The notes: generated by a model not told the origin, from the sequence alone. Counted from the stretch's first letter, positions 1 through 11,065 are shown. The stretch is DNA of 64,000 bases from Proteles cristata cristata (GCA_017311185.1 JAESUZ010001291.1:310001-374000); one strand, 5' to 3'. Numbers and translations are program-made.

Positions 1-292
1 CCTCACACCTGTCAGAATGGCTAACGTGAACAACTCAGGCAACACCAGATGTCGGTGAGGATGCAGAGAAGGGGGAACACTTTTGCACTGCTGGTGGGAA
101 TGCAAACCGGTGCAGCCACTCTGGAAAACTGTATGGAGTTTCCTCAAAAAGTGAAAAATTGAATTACCCTACGACCCAGCAACTGCACTACTAGGTGCAC
201 GGGAAACATGCGCCCAATGTTTATAGCAGCTCTATCGACAAAAGCCAAATTATGGAAAGAGCCCGAATGTTCATGGACTGATGAACAGAAGG

Positions 293-333
<41 letters not shown>

Positions 334-700
334 GGAGTATTACTCAACGTTCAAAAGAATGAAACCCTGCCATTTGCAACAACGTGGATGGAACTGGAGC
401 ACATTATGCTAAGTAAGTCACAGAGACAAATACAATCTCACTCATGCGGAACTCAAGAAACAACAGATGAGCATATGGGAAGGGAAGGAAAAAGAAGATA
501 AAAACAGAGAGGGAGGCAAACCATAAGAGAATCCTAAATACCGAGAACAAAGGGAGGGTTGCTGGAGGGAAGGGGGGGTAAATGAGGGATGGGCATTACG
601 GAGGCCGTTCGTTGGGATGAGCGCTGGCTGTTACGTGTAAGTGACGAATCACTGGGTTCTGCTCCTGAAACCAAGTAAATTAAAAAAAAAAAAAAAAAAA
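1..700 (+). mobile_element. LINE-1 3' end (ORF2 C-terminus plus 3' UTR), truncated by window edge
   Basis: The sequence reads through the LINE-1 ORF2 3' part ('tgctggtgggaatgcaaac', 'gcagccactctggaaaac', 'tggagtattactcaac'). It then enters a carnivore-type 3' UTR ('gggatgagcgctgg', 'gaatcactgggttctgctcc') and ends in a poly(A) run near 679-700. It is broken as coding sequence by the AC expansion at 295-330 and by stops. The copy looks fairly young because the consensus is easy to follow. The upstream part lies outside the window. Confidence 0.92.
295..330. repeat. (AC)18 microsatellite inside the LINE-1
   Basis: This is an uninterrupted AC run. It sits at the LINE-1 position just before 'aatggagtattac', where other copies carry a short AT/AC-rich stretch, so it is probably an expansion of native LINE-1 sequence. 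Confidence 0.97.
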
Positions 701-1494
701 GGCCAACCCTCTCAAGTAGTAGAGTTCTTTCTACCAAATTGCCTTCAAACTGGGCAGCTTTTTCCCCTGAATTCGAATCTGAACTGGAACATGGGCTCTT
801 CCCTGGTGCTGAGGCTTGGCTGAGTCTCCAGCTGGCGGACCCTGCCTGCAGACTGGGCACTTGCCAGCTCCGTAAGCCCACGAGCCAGTTCCTCCTAAGG
901 AATCTCTTTCTTTCAGATCCCACCGGTGTCTCTCAGATATTCGCTCTTTCTGATGCTATTGGTACTGTTTCTCTACAAAACCCCAATCCTGCCGAGACAG
1001 ACAGCTTGCCTGGGCTGCAGACCTCTCCCTCCAAAATCAGCCCCGGAGACACTATAAAAGGGACTCCAGAACTTCACATCGCCAAGTGAGAAACTCTGGA
1101 GGCAACCCAAGTCCTCCAGAAGGGGGAGCTGTTGAGACCCAGCGCTCGCCTCTCCCCAAGGCAGCCCCCCTGAGGTTTGGCGACCCCATTCACTGGAGAA
1201 ACGGACAGCAATGGCTTCACCCTGGCCTGGGGCTTTCACTCTTGGTCTCCAATCCCTCCCCCTATCAAGTGGAGACTACCTCTCCCGGCACTGCTTCCTC
1301 CAGATCTGCCGACAGGGCCCTGCACCAGGACTCAGAAGACTCAGGGCAGAAATTCTACACTGAACCATACTTTCCAAGGAAGTGTTCAAAAAGAAAAAGG
1401 AAAAATCTAGGGTATGCTGGGAGAGAGATGAAAACTAATGAGAAGTAAGAAGAAAATTTTGGTAAAGTTCACAAATGTCATTGAAAAAAAATAA
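701..1494. other. Unassigned intronic sequence, part of it an ancient repeat remnant
   Basis: No gene is supported. The stretch at about 770-1000 contains 'tctttctttcag' and 'ttggtactgtttctctac', phrases that recur in old mammalian interspersed repeats ('attggttctgtttctctggag'), but I cannot name the family. Open frames here lack any recognisable domain. Confidence 0.4.
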
Positions 1495-1500
1495 AAAGGA

Positions 1501-1718
1501 TGGGCGCTTGGCTGGCTCAGTCCATTAAGCGTCCGACTCTTGATTTCAGATCAAGGTCATGATCTCAGGGTTCATGAGTTTGAGCCCCGAGTCGGGCTCT
1601 GTGCTGACAGTGCAGAACCCGCTTGGGATTCTGTCTCCCCCTCACCTGCCCCTCCCTTGCGCGCTCTCGCTCACTTGCTCAAAAATAAACATTTAAAAAA
1701 TAAAAATAAAACTTTTTT
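1501..1718 (+). mobile_element. CAN-type tRNA-Lys SINE (feliform SINEC)
   Basis: The copy has a tRNA-related head with A-box and B-box regions ('tggctcagtccattaagcg', 'gttcatgagtttgagccc'), a CT-rich middle and an A-rich tail. Such SINEs are transcribed by RNA polymerase III and mobilised by LINE-1. An 11-bp TSD 'aaaaggatggg' flanks it (1494-1504 and 1719-1729), partly overlapping the first bases of the element. Confidence 0.93.
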
Positions 1719-1729
1719 AAAAGGATGGG

Positions 1730-2827
1730 AGAAGGGAGAAAAAAAAATCTCGATGTAATTACCTCTTTTCACCTATTTTATAGTTTTTTCAGAAAATGAA
1801 CATACATTACTTTTGATTTTGCCACAGAATTAAAACAATGTCTTCGAACACATCCTAGTGTGAATATTATTATTAGGAAAAGAAGGGGGGAAGCTACGGT
1901 CTCTATTAGAGGCCTGTAAACACCAGAGTCGGCTAGTCCATTCGAGGGTAGAGGAAGTCAGTAAGTATCCTCCAGACTCAGACGGCACTTTAATACCAAA
2001 GAAGCGAAGGAAGCCACTCCAGAGCACGCACACAGATTGTACCCAGGGTGACTTACCAACAGGGGCGGGTGGGCAGACAGGGGCCCCAGAGCGCCACGAA
2101 GCTCTTCTCCTCCTTCCCCTGCACCCTCCGCTCGCACCCTCCGCCCACACCCTCCGCCCACAGTGTTTACAGAGCCAGCGATGCGGTAGTGAGATCACCT
2201 GGTAGTGATCTACAGCGGCGCCACCGTGTGCCTGAGGGTGTGTGCTAGTTAGACCCAAATTGGTGCCAGGTTGCGAACAAGATGGAGTCGGTGTCGGCAG
2301 CACTTCTAACCAGCGCAGGCCAAATATGTCAAAAGCGCCCAGTGATCGATGGAAATGATAACAAAAGACTGAAACCTCAAGCTTTATCCAAGTTTTCCCC
2401 ACTCTCCTTCGAATGCTATTTTAAGGGGTTTGTTTCATTCACTCAGGTCTTCGGAGAGGGTGATCATACTCTCAAAGAAAGAATTACGTTCACAGGGACG
2501 CCTGTGAATCTGGAGATTTCAAAATGGCTGCACTAAAACTGAAGAAGCTCGTGGATAAAAAGAAACCTACGGTTTTTAGAAATTAGATTTGTTATGGCAC
2601 TTTCTGAGTCTTCCGTGAAAGGGAGGTTTTCAAGTCCGGACAGGGTAGAATCAGGCCCTCATTGTCAACTGTGATTATTATTTAAACAACATTCTTGGGC
2701 GAAATCAGAAGAGACACATATGTTTGTATAAACACAGCTTCTGACAGTAACAGCGATTTCATCACAACCATTTTCTGTGTTAAATGCAAAGTGCTAAGGG
2801 AGTAAGATTATCCAATCACAGGATTCA
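1730..2827. other. Intron 2 sequence with no supported gene; CpG-rich patch at 2040-2240
   Basis: Position 2282 starts an 84-codon plus-strand ORF in reasonable Kozak context (aagATGG). Its product has no domain I recognise, and a stop follows before any splice signal I trust. The patch 2040-2240 is GC- and CpG-rich and contains a short 13-bp tandem repeat. I see no known repeat in most of this stretch. Confidence 0.4.
2121..2159. repeat. Three-copy 13-bp tandem repeat
   Basis: Units at 2121-2133, 2134-2146 and 2147-2159 follow the pattern (G/A)CACCCTCCGC(T/C)C. The stretch is C-rich and lies in the CpG-dense part of intron 2. Confidence 0.85.
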
Positions 2828-3245
2828 CTGTTGGTTTCTTACGGCTGCTGTAACAAATGATCGCACTCAGCGGCCTGGAACAACACAGATCTGTCACCTT
2901 ACACTCCAATGCAGCTACCACTGGGGGAAAATCACAATGCCGGAAGGGCTGCCTTCCTCTGCGGGCTCTCGGGGAGAATCTGTTTCCTTAGCCGTTCTAG
3001 CTTCTGGAGGCCACCCGCACTCCTTGGCTGTGGGCCTCCTGCTTCCTGCGCCTGCAAAGCCACGCGAGTGCTTCCCACATCCTACCACTCTGGCCTCCGC
3101 GACCCCCTCATCCGCTTGCAGGGACTCTTGAGACGACACCGGTCCCGCCTGGATCGTCCAGAACAAGCTCGCTAATTTACAGTCAGCCGAGGTTCCACTG
3201 GCAACCTTAATTTCTCTTGCCGTGTAACCCATTCGCAGATTCCAG
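2828..3245 (-). mobile_element. MLT1-like (ERVL-MaLR) solo LTR, antisense
   Basis: The plus strand reads like the reverse complement of an MLT1-type LTR: 'ttacggctgctgtaacaaat', then a segment equivalent to 'ctggaggccagaag', then 'tagcttctggaggccacc' and 'ccttggctgtgggc'. It is heavily diverged, consistent with a pre-carnivoran insertion. No internal retroviral sequence is seen next to it. The family was assigned by eye. Confidence 0.7.
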
Positions 3246-3266
3246 CGAGTAGAACAGAAAAATCTT

Positions 3267-3478
3267 GGGGCACCTGGGTGGCTCAGCCGGTTGGGGGACC
3301 GACTTCAGCTCAGGTCACAATCTTATAGTGTGTGAGTTCGAGCCCCGCATCGGTCTCTGGGCTGACAGCTCGGGGCCTCGAGCCTGCTTCGGATTCTGTG
3401 TCTCCCGCTCTCTCTGCCCCTCCCCTCTTAATGCACGCGCTCTGTCTCTCAAAATTAAATAAACATTAAAAAAAAAGA
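3267..3478 (+). mobile_element. CAN-type SINE
   Basis: The head is 'ggggcacctgggtggctcag', the B-box region is 'gagttcgagccccgcatcgg', and the tail is 'aaattaaataaacattaaaaaaaa'. It is full length and moderately diverged. Confidence 0.95.
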
Positions 3479-4129
3479 ATAGAGACATCTTTGGGGGACC
3501 ATGATTTTGCCTCCCATTATTCTATCACTGGGAGAGGATACATATGAGAGTGGGCTGCGGAGCTGGGTGCCCCAAGCCAAACCCAAAGTTAAAAGGCAGT
3601 TCTAACTTACTTATCCCTAAATTAAATCACAATCCTTCTGAGGATGCAGCGTGGGCTAAAACAGTTCTCAGCCTGTCGGAAGGTCCTTGGCATGCCTGTT
3701 TTTCACAAAGGGGTCTCTCAAAGCTCTGGTTTCATGATCTCCAAAAAAAGAACGTAAAGCCAGGTTCATATAATTGTCGTGAGGATTCATGGAATACCTG
3801 CACCTATTCACTGGCAAGCAGCAGCAAGCTTAAGGCTCGCCTTCTCACGCTGGCAAAGCGCTAACTACACACCAGCTCCATTAAGTCACACAACATGTCC
3901 CCAGTGAGCATTCTAGATGTCACCATTTTGTGACTCACAGTACAAGAACTTCTGAGAGCACCAAAGACATTGTGCCAACCCAATTTCTCCTGAGCCCATT
4001 CCACTGCTGGAGTCACCACGACCGCTTCGATATGGATGCCAATGGCCTCGCCTTTGCAGTTTCAAGGATGAATCTGAGCTCCTCTTGCTAACCCCCTCCA
4101 TGGCCACTGGGCACAGCTGGCCGTGCTTC
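3479..4129. other. Intron 2 sequence, nothing recognised
   Basis: There is no repeat or exon I can name. The ORF starting at 3544 (106 codons) has no recognisable domain or splice context, and I treat it as chance. Confidence 0.4.
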
Positions 4130-5070
4130 CTCCTGCGACGCATTCCCTCCCTCGAACATCGATCTCATCTGGCTTTCTTCCTACCTCACTGGCTACTCCT
4201 TCTCAGTGCCCTTTGCTGATTTCCCTTCATCTAGCAGATCTCAAAAATGCGGTAGTAGCCTGCAGATCCAGGCATCAGGCTTCTCATTTATCCAACCTCA
4301 GGCCCTAAATGATCTCATCCAGTTTCATGGTTTTAAACACCATCTAAAATGCTGACTCAGAGCTTCTCATCTCCAGCCCAGACCTGCGCTAGTCTTCTTT
4401 AACTACCTACTTGGCATTTCCACTTGGATCCTAACTGACATTTCCAGCTTAAAACAGCCAAAATGGAACTTCTGATCTATCCCACCACCCACACCTTACC
4501 CATCTCAGCTGACAACTCCACCTTTCTGGTTGCTCACTTTTGATTCCTCTTTCACTCACACCCCAATGTCCTCGTCAAGAAATCCATTGGCTCTACTTCA
4601 AAAAAAACCCAAAGTCCCTTACCACTCTCTAGCCAGAGTCCTGCCAAAGCCTCCTATTTGGTCTTGTAGCATGCTGCCTACTCACTCCCCAAAATTTTGT
4701 CCAAACAGCATCCGGGGCACTCTTGCAAAAACAATACCTTCCAATGGCTTCCCATCTTACAGGAAAAACCAAAATCCTCATTTCCTAACACTCAGCTCCA
4801 GCTGTTCTCAAATCCTCAAAAACATCTAGTATGAGCCTTCTTCAAAGTATTGTTTGCTCTTCCTTTCCCTACAAGATCTTTCTGCCAAATATTTACTCAA
4901 ATGTCATCTTATTTGAAAAGCCCTGCCTGACACCCAGGAAAAAAACAGCACCACAGTCCCTTAATTGAAGGTTATTTTTATCCACAACATTTGTTACTAC
5001 CTACTATGTAAGTTTTGGGTTACTGTCTGCCTCCTTCATCAAATATTGCTGTATCCTAGCACTGTTGGGA
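4130..5070 (+). mobile_element. L2 (LINE/L2) fragment, 3' half
   Basis: Typical L2 phrases appear in order: 'aatggcttcccatcttac' (bases of the 'caatggctcccat' block), 'caaatgtcatcttatttgaa' (the 'aaatgtcacctcctcagagagg' block), 'gccctgcctgacaccc', and 'ctgtatcctagcac' (the 'gctgtatccccagcgc' block). It is strongly diverged, and no coding potential remains. Confidence 0.65.
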
Positions 5071-5654
5071 GTGGTTTCTGAACTCACAGGTTGAGAAAGA
5101 ACTCCTTGTGAGGTTAAGGTAAGCTGTAGGGACTCTTACCGTCAGACGGCGACAGATATCTACCCCCACCCAGTTGTTTCTGCTTAGAGTACTGAACCCC
5201 AAGGCACCTTGTTGATTGGTATTCGGAGTGACTTACTCTGGCCTTGATATACTGATTGCACCTTGTGAAGGAAACTATGGTAGGAACTTCTTCTTTTGTG
5301 ATTATGGGAGCAAACATTTGTGTTTCCTGAAAAACCTGTTTTTCTTAATACTTCCCCTCAAAAAAAAACAGGCTATTGACCCCTGCTCACAAAGAACTCT
5401 GCCTTTTTTATGCTAAAAACATTGTCTTATATGCTAACGATACCTCCCTTCCCCATAGGATAAGCATCTGAATCCCCTACCTCAATCACTATTGATAGAG
5501 GTTCCGCATGAGTCTTCTACAAATCTGTGTTCTGGGAAATTCTTACATATCAAAGAAGTCTGTCATCAGAAATCATTGTCTAAGGCAAATGCCACTTCTG
5601 TGCCGTCCCCCAGACACTTAATTATAAAATAAAATTGAGCCCCGGTCAGAGCAG
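5071..5654. other. Intron 2 sequence, nothing recognised
   Basis: I see no known repeat, exon or RNA gene. The short ORFs on both strands lack support. Confidence 0.4.
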
Positions 5655-5805
5655 AGATGCCTGCCTGGTGACCAGAAAGATTCTTGGGGCTCCCTCTTCC
5701 CTCCCTCACTGACACCGTCCATCCTTCAGGGACCCCCGGACCCGGCCTCCGGCATAGCACCCAGAAAACAAAAGTACTCCATAAATATCTGCCCAATAAG
5801 TAAAA
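5655..5805 (+). mobile_element. L2 3'-end fragment
   Basis: The end of the stretch, 'ggcatagcacccagaaaac' followed by 'actccataaatatctgcccaa', matches the L2 terminus pattern 'gcctggcacatagtaggcgctcaataaatatttgttgaa'-type sequence read in pieces. Confidence 0.55.
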
Positions 5806-6470
5806 TGATCGATCAGTCCATCGTGGACTGACTAGCTTCTCTCTGAGGTAGTGAAACTATAAGCTCTGTTCAAGGATATATCACACTGGAGTCGTGTTCA
5901 CCTTTTCAATCCCAACAAGCAGTAGAAATACAGGTTTACAAACTTGTACTTGCATCCAGAAAGTTTCTACTAAGTTTCCAAACATATAATTTTTATAATA
6001 TATGCTTCAAAGAGAATGTTTACCCATGCCTGAGTGATGCATGAGTGATGCAATAATCAGCAGAACCTTTTAATATTAATAGCTCATTAAATGAAAGCGC
6101 AAAGTTTTGATCCAAAGGCTGCTGGGAAGGGTATATTATAACCCCGTGCTCCATTTTCCTCAGCAATCAGTCTCGTAACAAGGTGCATTACCATTTCAGT
6201 TACTAGTTGCTCTAAATTTGTTTATTAAAATTAATACATGTAAAGAACCAATTTAAGTTTCGATAAATGATTCACAATGTTCTACCCAGCAGGTAAGATA
6301 AATAAATTATTTTTGTGTGATGCGTTTTCCCACTTAAAAGAGCTCCCTTCTGATTTCTCACAACGACTGGTTTTCATTCTAACAAAACTGAAAGGAACAG
6401 TCCTTGTGGCTGATGCATCCAGTAGGTAAACTGTATTTTAATATTAATTTCTCATTCAGCACATTGCATC
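5806..6470. other. Intron 2 sequence, AT-rich, nothing recognised
   Basis: The only structure seen is small: a 7-bp stem ('cagtcca'/'tggactg') near 5816-5832 and a duplicated 'tgagtgatgca' at about 6031-6052. No gene is supported. Confidence 0.4.
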
Positions 6471-6484
6471 GTAGGTTTATTTTA

Positions 6485-6715
6485 TTTTTTTTCTATTTTT
6501 TTTTTTAATTTTTAATGTTTTATTTATTTCTAGGAGAGAGAGAGAGACAGCGTGAGCAGGGAGGGCCAGAGAGGGAGTCACAGACTGAAACAGGCCCCAG
6601 GCTCCGAGCTGGCAGTCAGCACAGAGCCCGACGCGGGGCTCGAACCCACGAACCACGAGATCATGACCTAAGCGAAAGTCGGACGCTCAACCGACTAAGC
6701 CACCCAGGCGCCCCA
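6485..6715 (-). mobile_element. CAN-type SINE, young, antisense
   Basis: The copy ends in 'ccacccaggcgcccc' and is flanked by a 14-bp TSD 'gtaggtttatttta' (6471-6484 and 6716-6729). The body includes 'cctaggag'-type tail junction sequence seen in the younger subfamily ('tttctaggagagag'). Confidence 0.96.
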
Positions 6716-6729
6716 GTAGGTTTATTTTA

Positions 6730-7681
6730 AATAGGTTCGGCTACTTGTCAGCCCACCTGGCTTATTAAAATTAATATATCGAACACATTCCAGGCATCCT
6801 GGCCGGGATAACCGCAAGAACTAAGCCAGGTATGGACGGGCCTCTGGTCAGGAGGCCTGTTTATTAATAATGGTGGCAACAATAAAGACGCGGTGACACA
6901 CATTAGCGCTCTGTTTTTATACAGTGGCCTGGGCGAGGGCTAAGGTCATTTACGAGCAATCTTCACCTCAAAGGAAAACACTATAGGCACTGAGTTGCCT
7001 TCACAAATAACAGAAGGTCATGGAACCCTCACGGGTACAAAGCGGACTTCCCACTGTCCCCGCAGCTCTTCTCCTTCCTGGCCACCTTCTGTAGCCTGAC
7101 ACCATTTCCCTTGTTATTTCTCTCTTCGCCGTGCAAGTTCCATCTCAAAATGTTAGGCTAACAGCCTGATGCTCCTGCTGCAAAGTTCTATAGCACACTG
7201 AAATTTGAAGAAAAGGAGGAATATGCCTCTAAATAAGTAATACCCCAAGAACCTATACTCGGAGGAAGCCGGGTCTAAGAAATCATATCTCTGTACCCAG
7301 GAGACCCACGTCAGGTTCCAGCTCTGTGACCAAGTACTTGATGGCACATCGTTTCTGGTCCATGAATAGGCAAGACCCTGTGGAAGATGCGGATACTTCG
7401 GTGTTGATGCCCCAACTTCCTCTCCCTGCACCACGGATTCTCCTCAGAAGCAAATCTGTGTTGTGTTCAGCTGTTAACATTTTGGAGCCGTGTGTTACTG
7501 CAGCACGGCCGACCTCTCCTGCCTACTACAGCACCTGAGAAGATTATGGGTCACAATGAAGGCAATACTCCATGCAGAACACTCAGCAAGATACGTGGTA
7601 CACAAGAAATGGACCCGAAAAAAACTGAAGTAATTGATGACTCTTCAGGATTTAAACAGTCTTCATTAAAACATATATTTT
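6730..7681. other. Intron 2 sequence with a possible MIR remnant
   Basis: The part at about 6880-7010 ('cattagcgctctgtttttatac', 'caatcttcacctcaaaggaa', read in pieces) resembles an antisense MIR core but is too diverged to be sure. The rest is unassigned. Confidence 0.35.
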
Positions 7682-7698
7682 AAGAATGAAATGAATCA

Positions 7699-7912
7699 CG
7701 GGGTGCCTGGATGGCTCAGTCGAGCATCTGACTTTGGCTCAGGACATGATCTCACAGTTCCTGGGTTCGAGCCCCGCGTCGGGCTCTTTGCTGACAGCTA
7801 GCTCAGAGCCTGGAGCCTGTCTTCAGATTCTGTGCCTCCCTCTTTCTCTGACCCTCCCCTGCTCATGCTGTCTGTCTCTCTCTAACATAAATAAAACATG
7901 AAAAAAAATCTA
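7699..7912 (+). mobile_element. CAN-type SINE
   Basis: The head is 'ggggtgcctggatggctcag' and the copy lacks the usual 'gttaag' bases after the A-box. Flanking TSDs 'aagaatgaaatgaatca' (7682-7698) and 'aagaatgcaatgaatca' (7913-7929) differ at one base. Confidence 0.96.
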
Positions 7913-7960
7913 AAGAATGCAATGAATCAGACGTTAGAATTCTCTGGCAAGGATTTTAAA

Positions 7961-7996
7961 TTAATTTTTAATGTTTATTTATTTTTTGAAAGTGAC

Positions 7997-8037
<41 letters not shown>

Positions 8038-8202
8038 CTAGGGGAGAAGCAGAGAGAGAGAGGAAGACACAGAATTCAAAGCAGGCTCTAGGCTCTGAGC
8101 CGGCAGCAGAGCCTGATGCAGGCAGGGCTTGAACCCACGAACCATGAGATCATGACCTGAGCTGAAGTCAGAGGCTCAACCGACTGAGCCGCCCAGGTGC
8201 CC
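7961..8202 (-). mobile_element. CAN-type SINE, antisense, inside old LINE-1
   Basis: A perfect 19-bp TSD 'ctctggcaaggattttaaa' flanks it (7942-7960 and 8203-8221). The purine-rich middle is expanded as (GA)n near 7997-8035. Confidence 0.97.
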
Positions 8203-8267
8203 CTCTGGCAAGGATTTTAAAGCAAACATCGCCATCATTTCTCTGCCTTTTAGATAAGATCAAGTGA

Positions 8268-8497
8268 GGGGCACCTGGGTGGTTCAGTCAGTTGAGTGTC
8301 CGACTTTCGCCTAGGTCATGATCTCACGGTTCGTGGGTTCGAGCCCCGCGTCGGGCTCTGTGCTGACTGCCAGCTCAGAGCCTGGAGCCTGTTTCAGAGT
8401 CTGTGACTCCCTCTCTCTCTGACCCTCCCCTGCTCACGCTGTCTCTCTCTCTCTCTCTCTCCTAGAAATAAATAAAACATTTAAAAAATATATATAT
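8268..8497 (+). mobile_element. CAN-type SINE inside old LINE-1
   Basis: The 12-bp TSD is 'aagatcaagtga' (8256-8267 and 8498-8509). The tail ends in 'tatatatata', so the A-tail has drifted. Confidence 0.97.
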
Positions 8498-8524
8498 AAG
8501 ATCAAGTGAAAAGCAATGATCATT

Positions 8525-8737
8525 GGGGCGCCTGGGTGGCTCAGTCAATTAAACATTGACTCTTGATTTCAGCTCAGGTCACAATCTCGTGATTCATGGG
8601 ATCAAGCTCCACATCAGGCTCCATGTTGATGGCACAGAGCCTGCTTGGGGGGATTATCTCTCCCCCTATCTCTCTGTCTCTTCCCTGCTCATGCTCTCTC
8701 TCTCTAAAAAATAAATACACATTTAAATAAAAAGATT
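8525..8737 (+). mobile_element. CAN-type SINE, older
   Basis: The head is 'ggggcgcctgggtggctcag', with a diverged B-box ('gattcatgggatcaagctcc') and tail 'aaataaatacacatttaaat'. Confidence 0.94.
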
Positions 8738-9397
8738 TTTAAAGCAACCATCATAAAAGTGCTTCAGTAATCAATTATAAATTCTCTTGAAATAAATGAA
8801 ATAATAGAGTATTTCCACAAATAAATGAAATTTAAAAAAAAAAAACAACATGGAAACTTTAGGACTGAGAAATATAATAACCAAAGGAAGTAACTTCGTG
8901 GATGGGCTCAACAGTAGAGCAGAGAGGATTAAGAACATAACCAATGAACCTGAGAACAGATCAACAGATTTTACCAGGTCTGAACAACAGAGAGAAAACT
9001 GACTGAACAAACACGGAACAGATTCTCAGGACTTGTGGGACAATCATAAAAGAGCTAACATTCAAATTACTCCAGTCCCAGAAGAAGACAGAGTGGAGCT
9101 GGAAAAGTTATTATCAAAAAGTTTTATTTTATTTTCAACAAAAGTTATTATATTATTATTTTTATTTATTATTTTATTTTATTATTTTATTATCAAAAAA
9201 GTTATTATCAAAAAAAGCTGAAAAAGTTATTATCAAAGAAATAATGGCTGAAAACGTTCCAAATTTGGTCGAAGATATAACCCTACAGATTCAAGAAGCT
9301 GAACAAACTCCAACTAAGACAAATCAAAGAAAGCCACACCAAGAGGCATCATAATTAAATTTCTGGAAACTTAGGCAAACACACAGACACACTCACA

Positions 9398-9398
<1 letters not shown>

Positions 9399-9446
<48 letters not shown>
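9399..9446. repeat. (AC)24 microsatellite
   Basis: An uninterrupted AC run, with an imperfect AC-rich lead-in from about 9378, lies inside the ORF1 region of the old LINE-1. Confidence 0.97.
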
Positions 9447-9448
<2 letters not shown>

Positions 9449-9674
9449 TGAAGGCAGCCAGGGAAAGAAGCAACGAGAACACGTCTGTCAGTTGAAATGA
9501 CAGAAGCCACAGGAAGTAGCAGAGCAGTTTTCAAGTTCTGAAAGAAAAGAGCCATCAACCACAAATATTCTATTTTGGTGACAATATCCCTCAAAAATGA
9601 AAGCCTAAAGAATAGCTAAAGTTTTCTAAATAGAAAGAAGCAGAAGATACAAGATAACAGAAGTCTTAGAACTT

Positions 9675-9869
9675 TTTAAAAAAAATGTTTCTTTATTTCT
9701 GAGGGAGAGAGCACAACCAGGGGAGGGGCAGAGAAAGGGAGGCAGAAGGTCTGAAGCAGGCTCTGAGCCATCAGCACAGAGCCCGACGCGGGGCTCGAAC
9801 CCACGAACCGTGAGATCATGACCTGAGCCAAAGTCGGACGCTTAACTCACTGAGCCACGCAGGTGCCCC
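9675..9869 (-). mobile_element. CAN-type SINE, antisense
   Basis: The copy ends in 'ccacgcaggtgcccc'. Imperfect flanking repeats ('agtcttagaact' and 'aaagcttagaact') are likely the TSD. Confidence 0.94.
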
Positions 9870-10599
9870 AAAAGCTTAGAACTTAAAAATAAATGCAGGA
9901 ATGGGTAAAACTCGGGGTAGATATAGTAAATTATCCCTCTTGTTGACAGTTTTTAAGATCATATTTGATAGTTGAAGCAAAAAGTTTAATACCAACTCTC
10001 TGACACGGTGCTCAATGAATGTAAATATTTAAGACAGTTGTGTTTACAAGTGGAGAGAGGAGACAGGTGTAAACGCAGGTAAGGTTTTCATACTTGACCA
10101 GGAGTGCTACCAGCAGACTGATGTTATACATGCCTCTTTTAATACCTAGAGCAACATTAAGAAAATCATACAAAGTAATACACTCAAATAAAAGAACTAC
10201 GAATAAATTTTTAGCTGAAATCTTTAAGTTTCAGTTAACTCACAGGGAAAAAACGAGAAACAAGAGAAATGAAAAGCAGAGGAATCAGAAAGCAGATGGC
10301 CGACCTAAGTCCTAATGTATCAATAATTACCTTAAATGTGAATGATCAAACCACGCCAATTCAAAGACAAATCGGCAGAGTGGAAAAAAGTCAATCTGAA
10401 AGCGTTACCACTGTGTGGTTCAGTTCCAATAATGTGCTTGAAATGAGAAAAATTATGGAGAGAGAAGAGACAGTGCTGGGGGCGAGGTAGGGAAGGAGCG
10501 GTCACAGTTGTAGAAGGGAACCTTGTGGTGGACGGCTCTGCCTCTTCACGGCAGAGGGGGTCACAAGACTCTTCACATGTGACAGAAGTGCACAGAACT

Positions 10600-10726
10600 G
10601 GACGCCAGGGTGGCTCAGTGGGTTAAGCATCCGACTCTTAATTTTGGCTCAGGTCATGATCTCACGGTTCGAGGGATCGAGCCCCATGTCAGGCTCTGCA
10701 CTGACAGCATGGAGCCTGCTTGGGAT

Positions 10727-10762
<36 letters not shown>

Positions 10763-10816
10763 CCTCCCCCGCTCACACACTCTCTCTCAAAATATTTTTA
10801 AAAATATTTAAAAAAA
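10600..10816 (+). mobile_element. CAN-type SINE inside old LINE-1 3' UTR
   Basis: A perfect 16-bp TSD 'agaagtgcacagaact' flanks it (10584-10599 and 10817-10832). The CT-rich part is a long (CT)n near 10729-10757. Confidence 0.97.
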
Positions 10817-11065
10817 AGAAGTGCACAGAACTAACACATGTATGCGCACATGCACAAATGACTGCATGTAAAACTTGTGAAACAGGAATCCAGTCCCTGG
10901 ATTGTTACCAATATTGATTTCTTGGCTGTGACATTGTCCAGAGTTATGCAAGATTTTACGCTTTGGGAACTGGGTGAAGGGTACAGACAATCTCTCTATT
11001 ATTTCTTCTAACTGCATATGATTCTCCACTTATCTCAAAATTAAAAACTTTAAAAAAAATCTTCA

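Larger units (their letters stand above)
7930..11060 (+). mobile_element. Old LINE-1 (L1M-like) covering ORF1 region to ORF2 start, then 3' UTR; interrupted by SINEs
   Basis: Between SINE insertions the sequence carries ORF1-region phrases ('gaaactttaggactgag', 'gaaataatggctgaaaacg', 'gattcaagaagctgaaca', 'gaaggcagccagggaaag'). At 10310-10400 it resembles the start of ORF2 ('atcaataattaccttaaatg'). It then passes to 3' UTR-like sequence ('gatttcttggctgtgacatt', 'gaagggtacagacaatctc') ending near 11060. Most of ORF2 is missing, so this is either an internally deleted L1, a HAL1-like element or two adjacent fragments. All frames are broken. The start is uncertain and could be as early as about 7560. 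Confidence 0.75.

Noticed and set aside
1830..2402. 190-codon minus-strand ORF, the longest in the window
   Set aside because: It reads through a CpG-rich and tandem-repeat region, has no recognisable domain and no splice sites in frame with VPS41; its residues do not resemble VPS41 exon 3.
2828..3245. Possible endogenous retrovirus
   Set aside because: Only a solo, heavily decayed MaLR-type LTR is visible; no gag, pol or env-like reading frames are adjacent.
6485..6715. tRNA-gene-like A-box and B-box sequences here and in every other SINE
   Set aside because: These are SINE heads derived from tRNA-Lys. They lack a full cloverleaf with acceptor stem pairing and are followed by SINE bodies.
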